A stretch of 64,000 bases of DNA, taken from the NCBI GenBank assembly GCA_029945375.1, contig CM057061.1, positions 3,224,001 to 3,288,000 on the forward strand, in the 5' to 3' direction. Numbering within the stretch: position 1 is the stretch's first letter; each line of letters starts with the position of its first letter. Under the pieces are notes generated by a model. It was not told the origin of the DNA, ran no database searches, and saw only the letters and a program-made list of their open reading frames with translations. The DNA is from Agaricus subrufescens (lineage: Eukaryota; Basidiomycota; Agaricomycetes; Agaricales; Agaricaceae). This document shows, in pieces, positions 22,701 through 33,489 of this stretch. A program made the position numbers and the translations under genes.

Positions 22701-23636
22701 GTGGCAGGAATCATTTGCAGCAAGATAGAAGTTTTGGACAGCTATACTGCATTGAAGAATATGAATGAATCAGATGAGGGTGACAACACAATAGAGCCGA
22801 CTGAAGATGATGTAGATTTGCAAATGGGCATCAGCACATTTTTCATTGCTTCCCAGTATACTGACTACCGCAAACTCGCTTCACCTAACCATATTTGCAC
22901 ATTTGAGTCTTTTCTAGTCGCTCATCAGGCCGATCCGGTTTTTCAATCATTTCACAAGAAGCTAACAGGGTTCCTCAAATGGTTCCTTCCTCAATGCAGT
23001 GTTCCAGTGCAGCAACAAAACTTCAGAGTGGATCTGTCAGAGCAAGTATGTCTCAGGTCTTATATTTATGTATCTGTATAACGCTGTTACTTAAAGGCCG
23101 GCCATAGATGACTGAATTTTGATATCTCAGAGTTATGTATACATGCTCCGCAGATTGGACCCTAAAAGTCGATCATCTGCAGTGCAACCCATCCTTTCAT
23201 GGTTGTCCACGTTATGATTGTGTTATCATAAATGGCGATCCCGACATTTTCTGGGTGCAGCTGCTAGCGCTCTTTACTTTTACGGTTAAGGGGACTCAAT
23301 TATCATTAGCATACGTGCAGCCTTACGAGCCCATCTATCAATATGCAAATTGTACAGTTACTGACAGTGAACTAGAGCTTTTGAGACTTCGTAAAAAGCC
23401 TCCAAAAGATGCTATGTTCATATCTGTCTATTCAATCCTACGAGGCGCTGTCTTGATTCCTTCACGGGGAAACACTGCTGGTGGTCCGGGAGCTGCTGAC
23501 CACTTTGTTTTTGATCTCTTGGATGCTGATATGTTTTTACATTGTCGAGAAGTTCTGAAGCGGTAAGCATATGTGTAAAACTCAACTCATCCAACGTGTA
23601 TTAATGTCTTTCAGCCTCCAAATTCAACAAGCGTAA
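19741..23636 (+). pseudogene. Plavaka-type transposase, decayed
   Basis: Starts with MDRHITCTICGKK and, after a 1-2 nt frame break, GYGMHHKACERKF, forming a C2HC-like zinc finger (CxxC...H...C) usual at the start of these proteins. The recognisable core is at 20920-21120: FILYADKSKLSSFGT, HPIVARLGNLP, then VGWLPIV, diagnostic of Plavaka-family transposases. Later exons include KFPCPICLVP (CxxC, 21495) and a C-terminal exon (23135-23566) with VDHLQCNPSFHGCPRYDCV, spliced to a short last exon ending LQIQQA-stop at 23634. Many exons, frameshifts and stops are present, so I give only the span. Confidence 0.7.
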
Positions 23637-24199
23637 CATTTCGGGAGTCTGAAACTCGCGTATGTATGTAGCAAGTTGAGCCAACGTGGCTGCAACATGA
23701 TAGATATATATTCATTACCATTTTAGATACCATGTTGTGTAATCAAACCGTCAATGATGGAGTGAACTATGAACCAGACAGTAACTGTACATAATGCATG
23801 ATCTGTTTGAAGAGTAGGAAGCGCTACACATGCCTTTGAAACAAGCATATGCATGCAGGATGACCTCATCTGCACTGAGGTTCTCGGGAGCGCAGCGGGC
23901 CTAGTGACATTTACATTGAATCCTTGAAATCATCTATCCATTGCGAGAGTACTTTTTATTATTGATCAGTATCTTTAAGTTAACGATTGCTGACACATTG
24001 GTAAAGATCTAAAGTACATACCCTTGACCATAGACTTAGTACTGTTGTATCATGACACGAAGAGCGAGATAAACTCAAAATAAATCAGTTTTTGTTTTGC
24101 TTATAAGGTGTGAGTTACAGACCGACAATCCCAGTTCTTTGAGCTCTGTGGCTCTATATCTCTTTCACTCTCCTGTGTTTCAAACCACGTTTCGTCGTA
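23637..24199. other. Spacer between Plavaka genes
   Basis: No ORF. At about 23741-23763 a stretch resembling the left end of the element (TAATCAAA-CGTCA-TGATGGAG, also at about 19491-19513) occurs in direct orientation. Otherwise unremarkable, and it presumably contains the promoter of the next gene. Confidence 0.4.
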
Positions 24200-26133
24200 A
24201 TGGCCCATCATCGTCCTAATCCCCTACCTGCTAGATCTCAAAGCGGAACTCCTGACAGCCATGACTCGACATTGCAGTCTGTAAGCGTGTTTAAAGTTCA
24301 ATGCATATGTAAACTAATGATTTTGTATGTAGGGCCTGCTACATGCCCAAGCAGAGTTGGACACCACAAACGAAGACAACTCTAATCTTTGTCGAGAGAA
24401 CGTGGTGTTGAAGGCACAGGTGAATGCGCTGCCCCGTGCCCCTGGCAACAGCAGTGTTCCTTTTTCAGGACCTTTGACTGTTGACAGCAAGAAAGAACTT
24501 CAAAATGCCGCAAACCAATGGACGTATTTTGAAGACCCCTGGGTTTCCCAGGCAGTATTTGGACAAGCTCGTCCTGATCCAAGTGATATACTGCCTACAA
24601 ACAAGCGGTATGAGGACGAGGTGGCCCTCCTGGCTTATCTCACTGAAATGATATATCTCTATGTGCCTGTTAAATTTCATAACCTGATCGAGGACTTCGA
24701 AGGTTTCGGCAGCGATGTACGTTTATCTTTTACATCTATCCATTATCATTCTTATCACTCATGGCACGATAAGTTTGTCAGGCAGGTCAAAGCACAGCGA
24801 TCTGTCGCTGTGTTCAAACTCCACAGCATTGCTTCTACGATCTTTGCTGAGCACTCTGACATCCAACCTGACGTTTGGAGCTCTCCTGAAAATCGTGCTA
24901 ATAGTGACATATGCTGCCGACTTTATTTGACTGAAGATGAGGAGAGCAGTGAACTTGTATTCAATGCTCCCCTTGTCCCTGTTATCTACGCGCAGAACGA
25001 GGTGAGTATTGATGGCATTTTCCAGAATGAGGCGCTCTTTTTGGTAAGTAATAACAATCACATATGATCTTATCAATTACCAACTGATTGATCAATCAGA
25101 TTGGAGTCTGTACCTTATACAGGCTGACTGCTGCTCGAGACGGCAAATTCACAAAAAATAGCCTGGGGTACAAATGGAGGAGAAATTTGGTCACCCCTGG
25201 TTTCATCGCATGGACTTGTATTGCTGTGCATACTTATTTGGCTCCTTCTTGATTGTTTCAATAACAACTTCAACCATCAGGCAATATATTTGCTTTCCCA
25301 TGGCTTTCCTTTCGAGGAAGTCGGGAAAAAAACAGGCATCGATTACAGTATTACTTTTAATGAGTACAAGCAGCGCATAGAAACACATCAAAACTCGGTC
25401 CTATTTCAAGGAATCTTAGCCAAATGGAATCAGTGCCTCAAGCTTGGAGTTGAGAGCACTGTACAACTGGTTGAAGGCCATGACTCTGCTCCTAAGGGCC
25501 ATGCCAAGGTAGATGCTTGTGCAGCATCAATTGATGCTGCATTGTCAGAGGTCACAGCTAATCTATCAATTTCATCCACACAAGGTATGGATTTCTATTA
25601 TCATTTTCTGATGGAAACATAGAGTACTAATTTAGTTTATTAATAGCGCCACAAGTTTCTGAACCCTCAGCTTCGACTTCGACTTCCCAGGGTCCCTTAT
25701 CCCTCAGCTCAGCCAGTAGAATTGGTCAACAAACCATTTCCACAGGACAACTGATATCCATACCATCTTCCTCCACCAACCCTGCTCAATCTACACTTTC
25801 TACTCGGCGTGATGCCATTTTTACCATCCCTGTTCCCACACCCACAGGTATTGTTTCATTCAATCAAGGAGACGACGAGCAAGATGAAAGCGATGATCAA
25901 TTAAACTCTCAATTAAATCAGACCTCCCACACACCTGAAACCCTTCAGCCAGTTCAACCATCTGATTGGCCTCACCTGCAACCTGCTCCCACACCTGTCA
26001 CTCCTGATACTACAAATGGACTTGTTGTGTCTAATGATGTAACTAACAAAGCCACCCAGCAACGTGGTTCCAAGGGTGCCCAGCCCACTAAGGGCAAGGG
26101 AGCTGTTCCACTTCGCCGTAGTAACCGTAAATA
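24200..26133 (+). CDS. DUF6698-like protein, partner gene of Plavaka element
   Basis: Multi-exon gene from MAHHRPNP at 24200: introns at 24281-24332, 24717-24773, after EALF near 25044, near 25239-25288 (non-canonical-looking GTGCAT donor) and near 25586-25645. It encodes a Ser/Pro-rich N-terminus, a short coiled segment (ELDTTNEDNSNLCRENVVLK), a domain with FEDPWVSQAVFGQARP, KLHSIASTIFAEHSD, LVFNAPLVPVIY, GYKWRRNLVTPGFIAWTCIA and FPFEEVGKKTGIDYS, and a long Ser/Thr/Pro/Gln tail ending RRSNRK. Layout and motifs match the DUF6698 proteins abundant in agaric genomes. Its place beside a Plavaka transposase suggests it belongs to the transposon. Reading frame is intact if the splice sites are right. 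Confidence 0.55.
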
Positions 26134-26241
26134 GCCCTCTATACTTTAGTGATCATCATATAGTAATTCATTTGATTTTTGATTGATGCTATTGATACAT
26201 GAGTTGCCTATATCATGCAATTAGTTTCTTGGTATAGAAAA

Positions 26242-26335
26242 GGTATTATAGTATAATGGTTTTATTCTACATTTAGGTTACGCTAGATAGTCAAGAAGTT
26301 GTTAGTTCAAATCCCGTACATTACAACATATAATT
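26242..26335 (+). ncRNA. tRNA-like or SINE-like segment with pol III A and B boxes
   Basis: TATAGTATAATGG at 26247-26259 fits an A box and GTTCAAATCCC at 26305-26315 fits a B box, 46 bp apart, as in tRNA genes. The T-arm flanks do not pair and no acceptor stem forms, so this is not a functional tRNA; a tRNA-derived SINE remnant or chance match is possible. Confidence 0.25.
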
Positions 26336-26509
26336 AGCATACCATAGAATATAATATGTAATAAGGATTATAATAGGAGTACAACCAAACAATACAACCT
26401 GAGGTAAGCAAAATGGATCAGCCGGAGGAAAAAATCTTCAGCAATCATTTTTGGGCAGCCGTCTAATACGTCTCATCCTTAAAAGGTTCATCATTGAATT
26501 ATTATCCCA

Positions 26510-26630
26510 GCCCTTTACTATTTAAGGTGCTACTTGACCTTTTAAGGCCTTATAATCATTGACATTATAAGTGATCGTTTTCCTTATAATGCATAGTGCG
26601 GGCTAAGGCATTATAAGTGATTATAACGTG
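26510..26630. repeat. Right subterminal CTTATAA repeats
   Basis: GGCCTTATAATC, CATTATAAGTGATC, CCTTATAATGC and GCATTATAAGTGATTATAA occur in 120 bp, matching the left cluster in core motif and supporting a right boundary of the Plavaka-like element near 26640. Confidence 0.6.
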
Positions 26631-26640
26631 ATTTGGGTTT

Positions 26641-28237
26641 TTCTGACAATATCACCATCGACATGCTCAAATCCCTAACCAATAATCTTCCTCACTGTAC
26701 CATTCGAGGGTGTAACGTTGGTTATCATTGTGCCTATTTTGTCGGAAAATTTGAAGCAGGGTATTTACATGGCGAACAAACAGTTGTCAAATGGAGGTAG
26801 GGGGTTTAATGTCAGCACTGTAGGCACCCAAGTTATGAGAAACACAGAACAGATAAATTAATTAAAACATGCTAATGACAGCAGTTCGTTCAATCTATAT
26901 TCTGTCTTAGCTCCAAATATCTCATTACTAAAGAAAGTATAAATCTCAGTGTCAATGAAGGTCACTGTGAGCCCCAGGGCTAGGGAAAAACCTAGCCCTA
27001 GATTGGGGTTAGCATAATCTCCTATATTTGTTCGGGCCACATTGGTTGCATAAGCCGCAATTAATCATCAGCGGCGTGCGTCGCATATCACGATTTACGA
27101 CCAATAATCGTGATAATCATGATTATTGCTACGCCATTTCAGTTCTGCAAATATAATTGTGTTTATCATAGTCTGGCTAGTAGTCTTTAATCATGATTAT
27201 TGCTACACCGTTTCAGTCCTGCAAGTATAATTTCGTTTATCATAGTCTATGTTTATCTGGTTATTAGTCCTCAATCAAGATTATGTATCTTCATTTGCCA
27301 GATAATCATGATTTAATACATAATTAAAACTTTGCTCATTGCAATAATCGTGTTCATTGATCGTAATTGCGATTGTATAATCATGATTACAGCAAGAGCT
27401 GTTCCTGGTCAAGATGATAATCACGATAATGTGTAGGTGAGTAATCATGCTTTTATAATCAGGATTCCAGGCAAGTGCTGCTACTAAGTTAGGTTATAAT
27501 CATGTTTATGTGGCAGACAAATTGTGCTAAATAGTGTATCAATAACTACGATTTCATCTCAGTTGGCTGTAAGTTTGGGTTAGCAAAAGATTATCATGAT
27601 TATCTCTTAATCATGATGCATCAGCAAGGGGTTCAGCTACTTGAAGCTACTTGAAGCTACTTAAGGGCTACTTGAAACTTTTCAAGTAGCCCTTAAGTAG
27701 CTTCAAGTAGCTTCAAGTAGCTGAACCTTTTGCTGATGCATTTGCATTCAGAACAGCATGGGTAATGGAGCATTATAATCATGATCTTACATTATGTAAT
27801 TATGGACTCATACAGGTGTCAATACTAGGAAGATTGAGGTTATATATTGTGAGTGGGGAGATAGCTACAAAAGGTTAGGATAATCTGTCACCTAACATTG
27901 GTGGGGCTTCTTCTTGTTACTGTAGACGACGTGGACACGTTAGAACTTCCAGATGACAGTTCAACTGGTATATTACCTGTAGACGATGTGGACACGTTAG
28001 ACTACAGGGTGAGAGTCAATACATGGTAGGAATGGAGAGGAATACAAATATGTACACTTCCAGATGACAGTTCAACTGGAAGTGCTACATGTGGAGACAA
28101 ATCTAATATACACAAAGTCACCTGATCATTCCTACATATCATCTGACTACATAGCGATATCTTTATGATCGTTCAACACTTCTGTGGTTGAGGACTGCTC
28201 TCTTCCTCTGATACATAATGCCCACAGCTCCTTAATG
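26641..28237. other. AT-rich non-coding region with palindromes and small repeats
   Basis: No supported gene. It contains a 61-bp direct duplication (27114-27174 and 27188-27248), at least seven ATCATGAT-type palindromes between 27114 and 27785, the 114-bp fold-back element listed next, and two pairs of 24-bp direct repeats (27921/27978 and 27945/28056). The palindrome cluster may be the end of an eroded DNA transposon. Confidence 0.5.
27622..27735. mobile_element. 114-bp fold-back MITE (CAGCAA family)
   Basis: Two 57-bp arms are almost perfect inverted copies; each contains CTACTTGAAG units and they meet at a short centre. Ends are CAGCAA...TTGCTG and it is flanked by ATGCAT on both sides (27616-27621 and 27736-27741). 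The end sequence matches the 2.2-kb element at 53005-55239. Confidence 0.8.
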
Positions 28238-28242
28238 GGTAC

Positions 28243-28537
28243 TGTTACAACCTTATAGCAATTAGCTCAGGTTGCAACTTAAGGCAAAGACTTGAGGGTG
28301 ATAAGGGAATATAGCAAGTTGGTAAAGCATAAGGAAATACAGAGTATAACTACACTACTTATAGAAGAGTCAACTACCTAATAATAGAAGGAAGAGTCAG
28401 GCTGAGTAAGTATACCCAAGGTGTCTGACTAACAGTGAGAACAATGCTGAGTAAACATGAGAGACAAGTACACAAATAAGGAAGTGGTAGCATATGGTCC
28501 TGGGTCAGTGGGACAATAACAGAAATAGATTGTAACA
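28243..28537 (-). repeat. Gypsy 3' LTR
   Basis: 295 bp, preceded on the minus strand by the purine-rich CGGAGGTGA tract that should prime plus-strand synthesis. Confidence 0.95.
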
Positions 28538-28571
28538 TCACCTCCGTTCAGGCTTCAAGTGGTGAGAAGCA

Positions 28572-29459
28572 TCAATCAGTGAGATTGATGAACAACTTGG
28601 CCTTCTTGTCAGATATCATCCACTTATTGGTAGTTTCATTGAAACTGATGAAGTGGGGGGTGTTGTTGTTGCCAGCTTTGATGAAATGGAGTTGTACACC
28701 CTTGTACTTATCCTCGGTTCTGAAGTTCATCATCAGGGCAGATAGGATGACTGCCCAATAGGCAGGTTGGTGTTTGATGTCTCCAGTGTGCATGAAAGTG
28801 TAGTTGAAAGGGAGTGCAAACTCGACTGGTTTGGGGAAAGGGGGAATGTATTTGATGATCTCGTCCAAAATGTCGGGGTCAGAAATGTTGCTAACTTTGG
28901 TTTGTTTGGTCGGGACTGGGGGTTGGTTTTCTTTGTCGGAGTCTTTGTCCATGCGATCATGCATGACAGTGGTGTAGTTGGGAATGGGGAGTGGCTCTTT
29001 GGGGTCCTTGGTGATGTCGGGGGTGGCTGGTCTGGTGGGGGCAAACTTCTGATAGGTCTCAATCATTTGTTTAGTGGCGTTTTGGGTTTGTTCATTTCCC
29101 ATGTCGGGGAGGGAGCTGAGGTGGTTGATGATGCTGACACAGATTTGGTGAGCCCAGTATTTGACATTCATGGGAATGATGTGTCCGAGGTTCTTCAAGA
29201 TGGTGCCAAATTCCTTGTGGAGTTCGTCATTGTGTCCTACTATGGTGCGTATGGGTTGTACAGCGTTGAGGCAAGTGGTGTGGATATTAGTGGTGGTTTT
29301 GTGTAGAGTTCTTCCTAGGTTTCAGACATATCCGAGAGAATGAAGGAGGCAGAGGAGGTGGGTGCAACGTTCATTGATGTTGTAGATGGAGGTGAGATAA
29401 TCCTCATGAGGGCATTGATCAAAAAGGGCATGGATGTGTGGTGGGAGAGAAGGATCCAT
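28572..29459 (-). pseudogene. Gypsy accessory ORF3 (env position), unknown function
   Basis: About 296 codons from ATG at 29459 (MDPSLPPH) to a stop at 28572, broken once by TGA at 29322-29324; the distal 208 codons are fully open. Conserved blocks shared with the divergent copy at 6844-7745 are CTHLLxxLHxxGY, HKEFxxILKNL, AHQICVSxINHL, SNISDPDILDEI, AYWAVILSAL, FIKAGNxNxPHFI and KAKLFINLTD. A Pro/Lys-rich linker separates an N-terminal helical part from a compact C-terminal domain. There is no signal peptide, transmembrane helix, zinc knuckle or nuclease motif, so it is not a recognisable Env. The conservation implies selection on the protein while the family was active. Confidence 0.75.
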
Positions 29460-29577
29460 GACTAGTGCTTCGAGGATGGGGATGTACTTTGAGTAGGAAA
29501 TGGTGGGCAGATTTGATAGCAAAAGGTGACAAATGGTTTGTTTTTTATACTACTTCCTCCTCCCAATTAGGCAACGA

Positions 29578-29988
29578 CTACTGTTGCTGGTTGTTTTCAT
29601 CAGCCAGTGCTTCCCATCCATTCTCCCATGTTCCATTTGTGGCCCATCTGTGGGCATTTGGGTTTATCTCCTCAGTGAGATCTTTCAATTCTTCTTCCAT
29701 CATTTCCAACTTCCTCTTTATCTTTTTGATCAGCTGCCTCTCCTTTCTCATGACCTTCACCATGTGGTCTTTCTCTGCTTGGGTTGGGGCGTCTACTCCC
29801 TTGGGCCAATCATAGATGAGTGGGACATAGGTGTGGGCATATCTGTTGTCTATGTTGGTTACTGCACTGTAGATTTCAATGAGCTCTTGTTTGGCAGAGC
29901 TCTGGAATGAGTTGATAATGAGGTTATGATAGGCCTCTTGTTTGGTGGTGGTGGTGGTGGTTTCGGCAGTGTTTTGTTGGGTACTCAT
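29578..29988 (-). CDS. Gypsy accessory ORF2, coiled-coil-like protein of unknown function
   Basis: 136 codons, ATG at 29988, open to the stop. Thr-rich start (ETTTTTTK), a middle block AYHNLIINSFQSSAK and YAHTYVPLIYDWPK, a highly charged KERQLIKKIKRKLEMMEEEL segment that should form a coiled coil, and a Trp-rich end (GTWENGWEAL). It starts 65 bp after the Pol stop in a different frame. Its copy at 6333-6717 conserves the same blocks. It may be translated by reinitiation or from a subgenomic or spliced RNA; a structural or RNA-binding role is only a guess. Confidence 0.65.
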   Translation of the reverse strand: MSTQQNTAETTTTTTKQEAYHNLIINSFQSSAKQELIEIYSAVTNIDNRYAHTYVPLIYDWPKGVDAPTQAEKDHMVKVMRKERQLIKKIKRKLEMMEEELKDLTEEINPNAHRWATNGTWENGWEALADENNQQQ

Positions 29989-30052
29989 GATGTCTTCTTC
30001 GAACCAATAGATGATGCTATACCAATTGTTGGGCTGTGGTTTTCCTTTTATA

Positions 30053-33000
30053 TCACAGTAGGTTATTGTGCTTTCTATATTCGGAGAGAAGATCTTGTGC
30101 ATTCTCAAGGTCTGTTGCTGATTGCCACATATCCTCAGAGTTATCATATCCTTTCCAGTGTATGAGGTATTGAGTTCCTCGGCCTTTTTTCCTGTGTCCA
30201 CAGATCTCCTCTACTTTGTATTCTTCTTCATTATTAATAATATCCGGGGGAGGTGGAGGTGGAGTCTTTTGACAGTTGAATTCGGGTTTGTTGAATTTGG
30301 TGAGAAGTGAAGAATGGAAGACATCGTGTATAGCCCAGGTTTCAGGTAATTTTAGGTGGAAGGATGTTTCTCCAATGGGTTCCAGAATTTCAAAAGGTCC
30401 ATATCACTTGTTGTCCATTTTTCCTGACAGGCAGTTTGATCATATGTTAGTTGCTTCTAGGAAGACAAAGTCTCCTTTGAGTAAGGGAGTTTTCTGCCAT
30501 TTCAGATTTCTGCGTTTGGACATGATGGAGTTATATTCTTCCAATGCTGCTCGTGCTTCATTTCAGGCTTTAGCTAATTCCGAGGTGAAATTGTTTGCAA
30601 GGGGGTTAACCAAGTTAGTGGTTAGGTTTCCTTTCCATGGGTGGATGCCATAGGTGAGGAAGAACGGGGTTTGTTTAGTTGCAGCATGGGTTTTGTTGTT
30701 GTATTGAAATTCAGCGGTGGGAAGCCATTTTGCCCAATTGTCTTGTTTGTAGTTGATGAAGTTTCGCAGGTAGGCTTCTATTTCTTGGTTGATCCTTTCG
30801 GTTTGACTGTCAGTTTGGGAATGGTAGGTGGTGGACAAGTTCCTTTCGATTCCTAGGGTGGAGCAGAGTTCTTTCATGAATTTGGAGGTGAACTGAGGGC
30901 CTCGGTCACTGATAATGCATCTTGGGATTCCGTGTATGTGCCATATGTCCTTCTTGTAGATTTCAGCTAGCTGTTTCGACGTGAGAGAGGTTTCGGTGGG
31001 AGTGAGGTGGATCATTTTGGAGAATCAGTTAACTACTACAAGTATGGTGTTGTGATCCTTGGATTTGGGTAAAGGTCCTATCAAGTCTATGGAGATTTCT
31101 TGCCATGGTGTTTTGGGGATAGGTAGCGGTTTGAGGGGTGTGTGACTGGGTTGTCAATTTATCTTGTTCTTCTGGCATTCAGTACATCCTTTCACGAATC
31201 TTTTGACATCTGTTTTGATCATGGGCCACCAGAAAGTTCGTTTTATGAGTTTGAGCATGTGGTAGGATCCAGGATGTCCAATGTCAGGTGGGTTGTGGTG
31301 GTCCAGGAGTATGGATTCTCTGAGTCTAGGTTTGTCTGGTACATAGATCTTTCCATTTTGATAAGTAACTCTGTTTTCTTCCCAGAATTGGTCAGGTCAT
31401 TTATTTCTTTCTTGAGTGATGTGGTGTTCCAGATAGGGGGAGTTTTTGATCTGTTTTAAGATATCAGGGGCTGTGGATATAGAGAAGTTTCGATTTAGGA
31501 AGATGGTGGTTTCTAGTGAGGTGGGAATTTCAGATAGGGTTTGTAGGATTATGCAGTCTTTGAATATTTCAATTTGGGTTTCTTCTTTGGGGGAGTCATG
31601 TTGGAAAAGTCTGGATAAAATATTGGCCTTGATGTTTGTTTTTCCTGGAATGTGTCAAAGTAAGTAATCATATTCTTGGAGCATGAGATACCATCTGGCT
31701 TGGTGGGCATTCAGTTTTTGTGGTTCACGGAAATATTTGAGATTTTCATGATTGGTCCAGATTTCAAACTGATGTTTGGCGTCTAACAGGTAATGTCTCC
31801 AGTTCTTGATTGCTTTGACAATGACAAGGAGTTCTTTGTCATAGATTTCGTAGTTCTTTTCTGCATTGGTGAGGGCTTTAGACATGAAGGCGACTGGGTG
31901 CCATTTTCCTTCTTGTTCTTGGGACAGGACCACTCCAATTCCTACATTGGATGCATCAGTTTTGAGTCTGAATTTTCCTTTGTTATTGGGTAAGGCTAGG
32001 ATGGGTTCATTTGTGATGGCAGTCTTGATGGCTTCAAAGGCATTTTGCTCCTTGGTGGTCCATTTCCAGGGTTTTGGTACTTTACCTCCCTTCAAGGCAT
32101 TGAGCAGTGCAGCAAGAGTGCTAAAGTCCTGGATGAAACATCAGTAAAAGTTTGCAAAGCCTATGAACTGTTCAATGTCCTTTATGCAGGTCGGCATTTT
32201 CCAGTTTCGAACTGGTTTGACTTTTTCGGATTCCATGCTTGCTTGGCCATCGCCGATGACTGTCCCAAGCATTGAGATTCAGGTTGTGTTGAATTTGCAT
32301 TTGGTTCATTTGAAGCATAGGTTGTTCTCGTCTGCTATTTTTAGGAAGTCATCTATGTAATTGACTAGTGAGCTGTCTTGGATCATTTTGCAGAAGATGG
32401 TGGTCATCCAGTGGGAGAAGGTAGCTGGTGAGTTGCACATTCTGAAGAACATTACCATGGGTTTGAAAAGTCTGCAATTAGTGAGGATTGCACCTTTCCA
32501 TTTGTCTCCTTCCTTGATCTGCACGTTGTTATATCCCCAGATGATATCAAGTTTATTGAAATATTAGGCATGTTTCAGTTTCCCGATTACTTTGCTGATC
32601 AGTGGTAAGGGGGTCTTGTCCTTGATGGTGACCGTGTTGAGTTTTCTGTAGTCCTGGCATAATCTCAGTGATCTGTCTTTCTTGGGAACAAAAAAGCATG
32701 GGGCAGCATAAGGGCTTTTGGATGGTTGGATACGTTTAGTGGCAAGGTTCTTGTCCAGGAATTTATTAAGTTCTATTTCTTCCTTTGGGGTCATTTTGTA
32801 GACTTTGGCATCAATTTCGGTAGGGGCGTCCGGTAGTAGGTTGACTTCATGGTCCCATTGGGTTCGTTTGGGCAGTTTGTCGAAGTTCTTTCGGTTGAAA
32901 AGATGGGTATAGGGTTGCATGTAGTCTGGTAGATCAAGGGGGTTCATGGGGTTGGGTTCCTTTTCTTCTTCAAAGTCTTCCCATTTGGTTTGGAGGCGTC

Positions 33001-33450
33001 ATAGGTGTTCTGGTAGTGAGAAATTGGTATGTTTGGTTGAACATTTGGGTGGGCATCTTGAAAAGGTCACAGTTCCTTTGTACCAGTTGATTTCTGGGTT
33101 GTGTTTGATTAGCCAGTCATGTCCAATGAAGATGTCCACTGAGTCCAGTTCAGCAACTACTGCGTTGATTGATTCTTGGTGTCCTTCAATGTTTAAGTCT
33201 AGGTTAACAAATTTGGTGTTGGGTTCTTTTCCGCTTGGGGTTCCGTTGGCATTGGTCACTAGAATGGGTTGTTTGAGTTTATGGGTGGGGATCTTTTGCT
33301 TGTGAACCATTCATTTGTCGATGCAGGTGTGTGTACATCCAGAGTCAAGCATGGTTTTGGCTTGGAATGTTTCTCCATTGGGTTTGGTGATTTCGGGTTT
33401 GAGTAGTAACTCCTGCACTCCTAGTTGTTTCTGGGGGCAAACATATCGAT
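30053..33450 (-). pseudogene. Gypsy Pol: protease, RT, RNase H, integrase, chromodomain
   Basis: Domains in minus-strand order. Aspartic protease with LDSGCTHTCIDK (near 33330) and a TGA at 33311-33313. RT with RLCQDYRKLN and the catalytic YIDDFL (near 32360), with a stop after GKLKHA. RNase H with LKTDASNVGIG, and WTNHENLKYF where WTDH is usual. Integrase core with IISDRGPQF and TTYHSQTDSQTE, preceded by a TGA at 31025-31027 just before FSKM. Finally a chromodomain (YLIHWKGYDNSEDMW, near 30150) and stop at 30053-30055. The chromodomain places it in the chromoviruses, whose integrases read histone marks. At least four nonsense codons; inactive. Confidence 0.9.
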
Positions 33451-33489
33451 TTCTCATACGACTAGATACATTGGTTCATGAGTTCATGC

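Larger units (their letters stand above)
19500..26640 (+). mobile_element. Plavaka/CACTA-like DNA transposon (approximate bounds)
   Basis: Two plus-strand genes, a Plavaka-type transposase and a DUF6698-like partner, lie between two clusters of CTTATAA-type subterminal repeats (about 19520-19695 and 26510-26630). I cannot pinpoint terminal inverted repeats or a target duplication, so the bounds are set by the repeat clusters. Confidence 0.6.

Noticed and set aside
19491..23763. Direct repeat TAATCAAA-CGTCA-TGATGGAG at 19491 and 23741 as transposon ends
   Set aside because: Orientation is direct rather than inverted, the second copy lies between the two Plavaka genes, and similarity stops after about 23 bp.
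26247..26315. Functional tRNA gene
   Set aside because: A and B boxes fit, but the T-arm and acceptor stem do not pair and no plausible anticodon stem-loop forms.
28767..29306. 179-codon Gly/Val-rich ORF on the plus strand
   Set aside because: It is the antisense shadow of accessory ORF3, which is the frame conserved in the second family copy.
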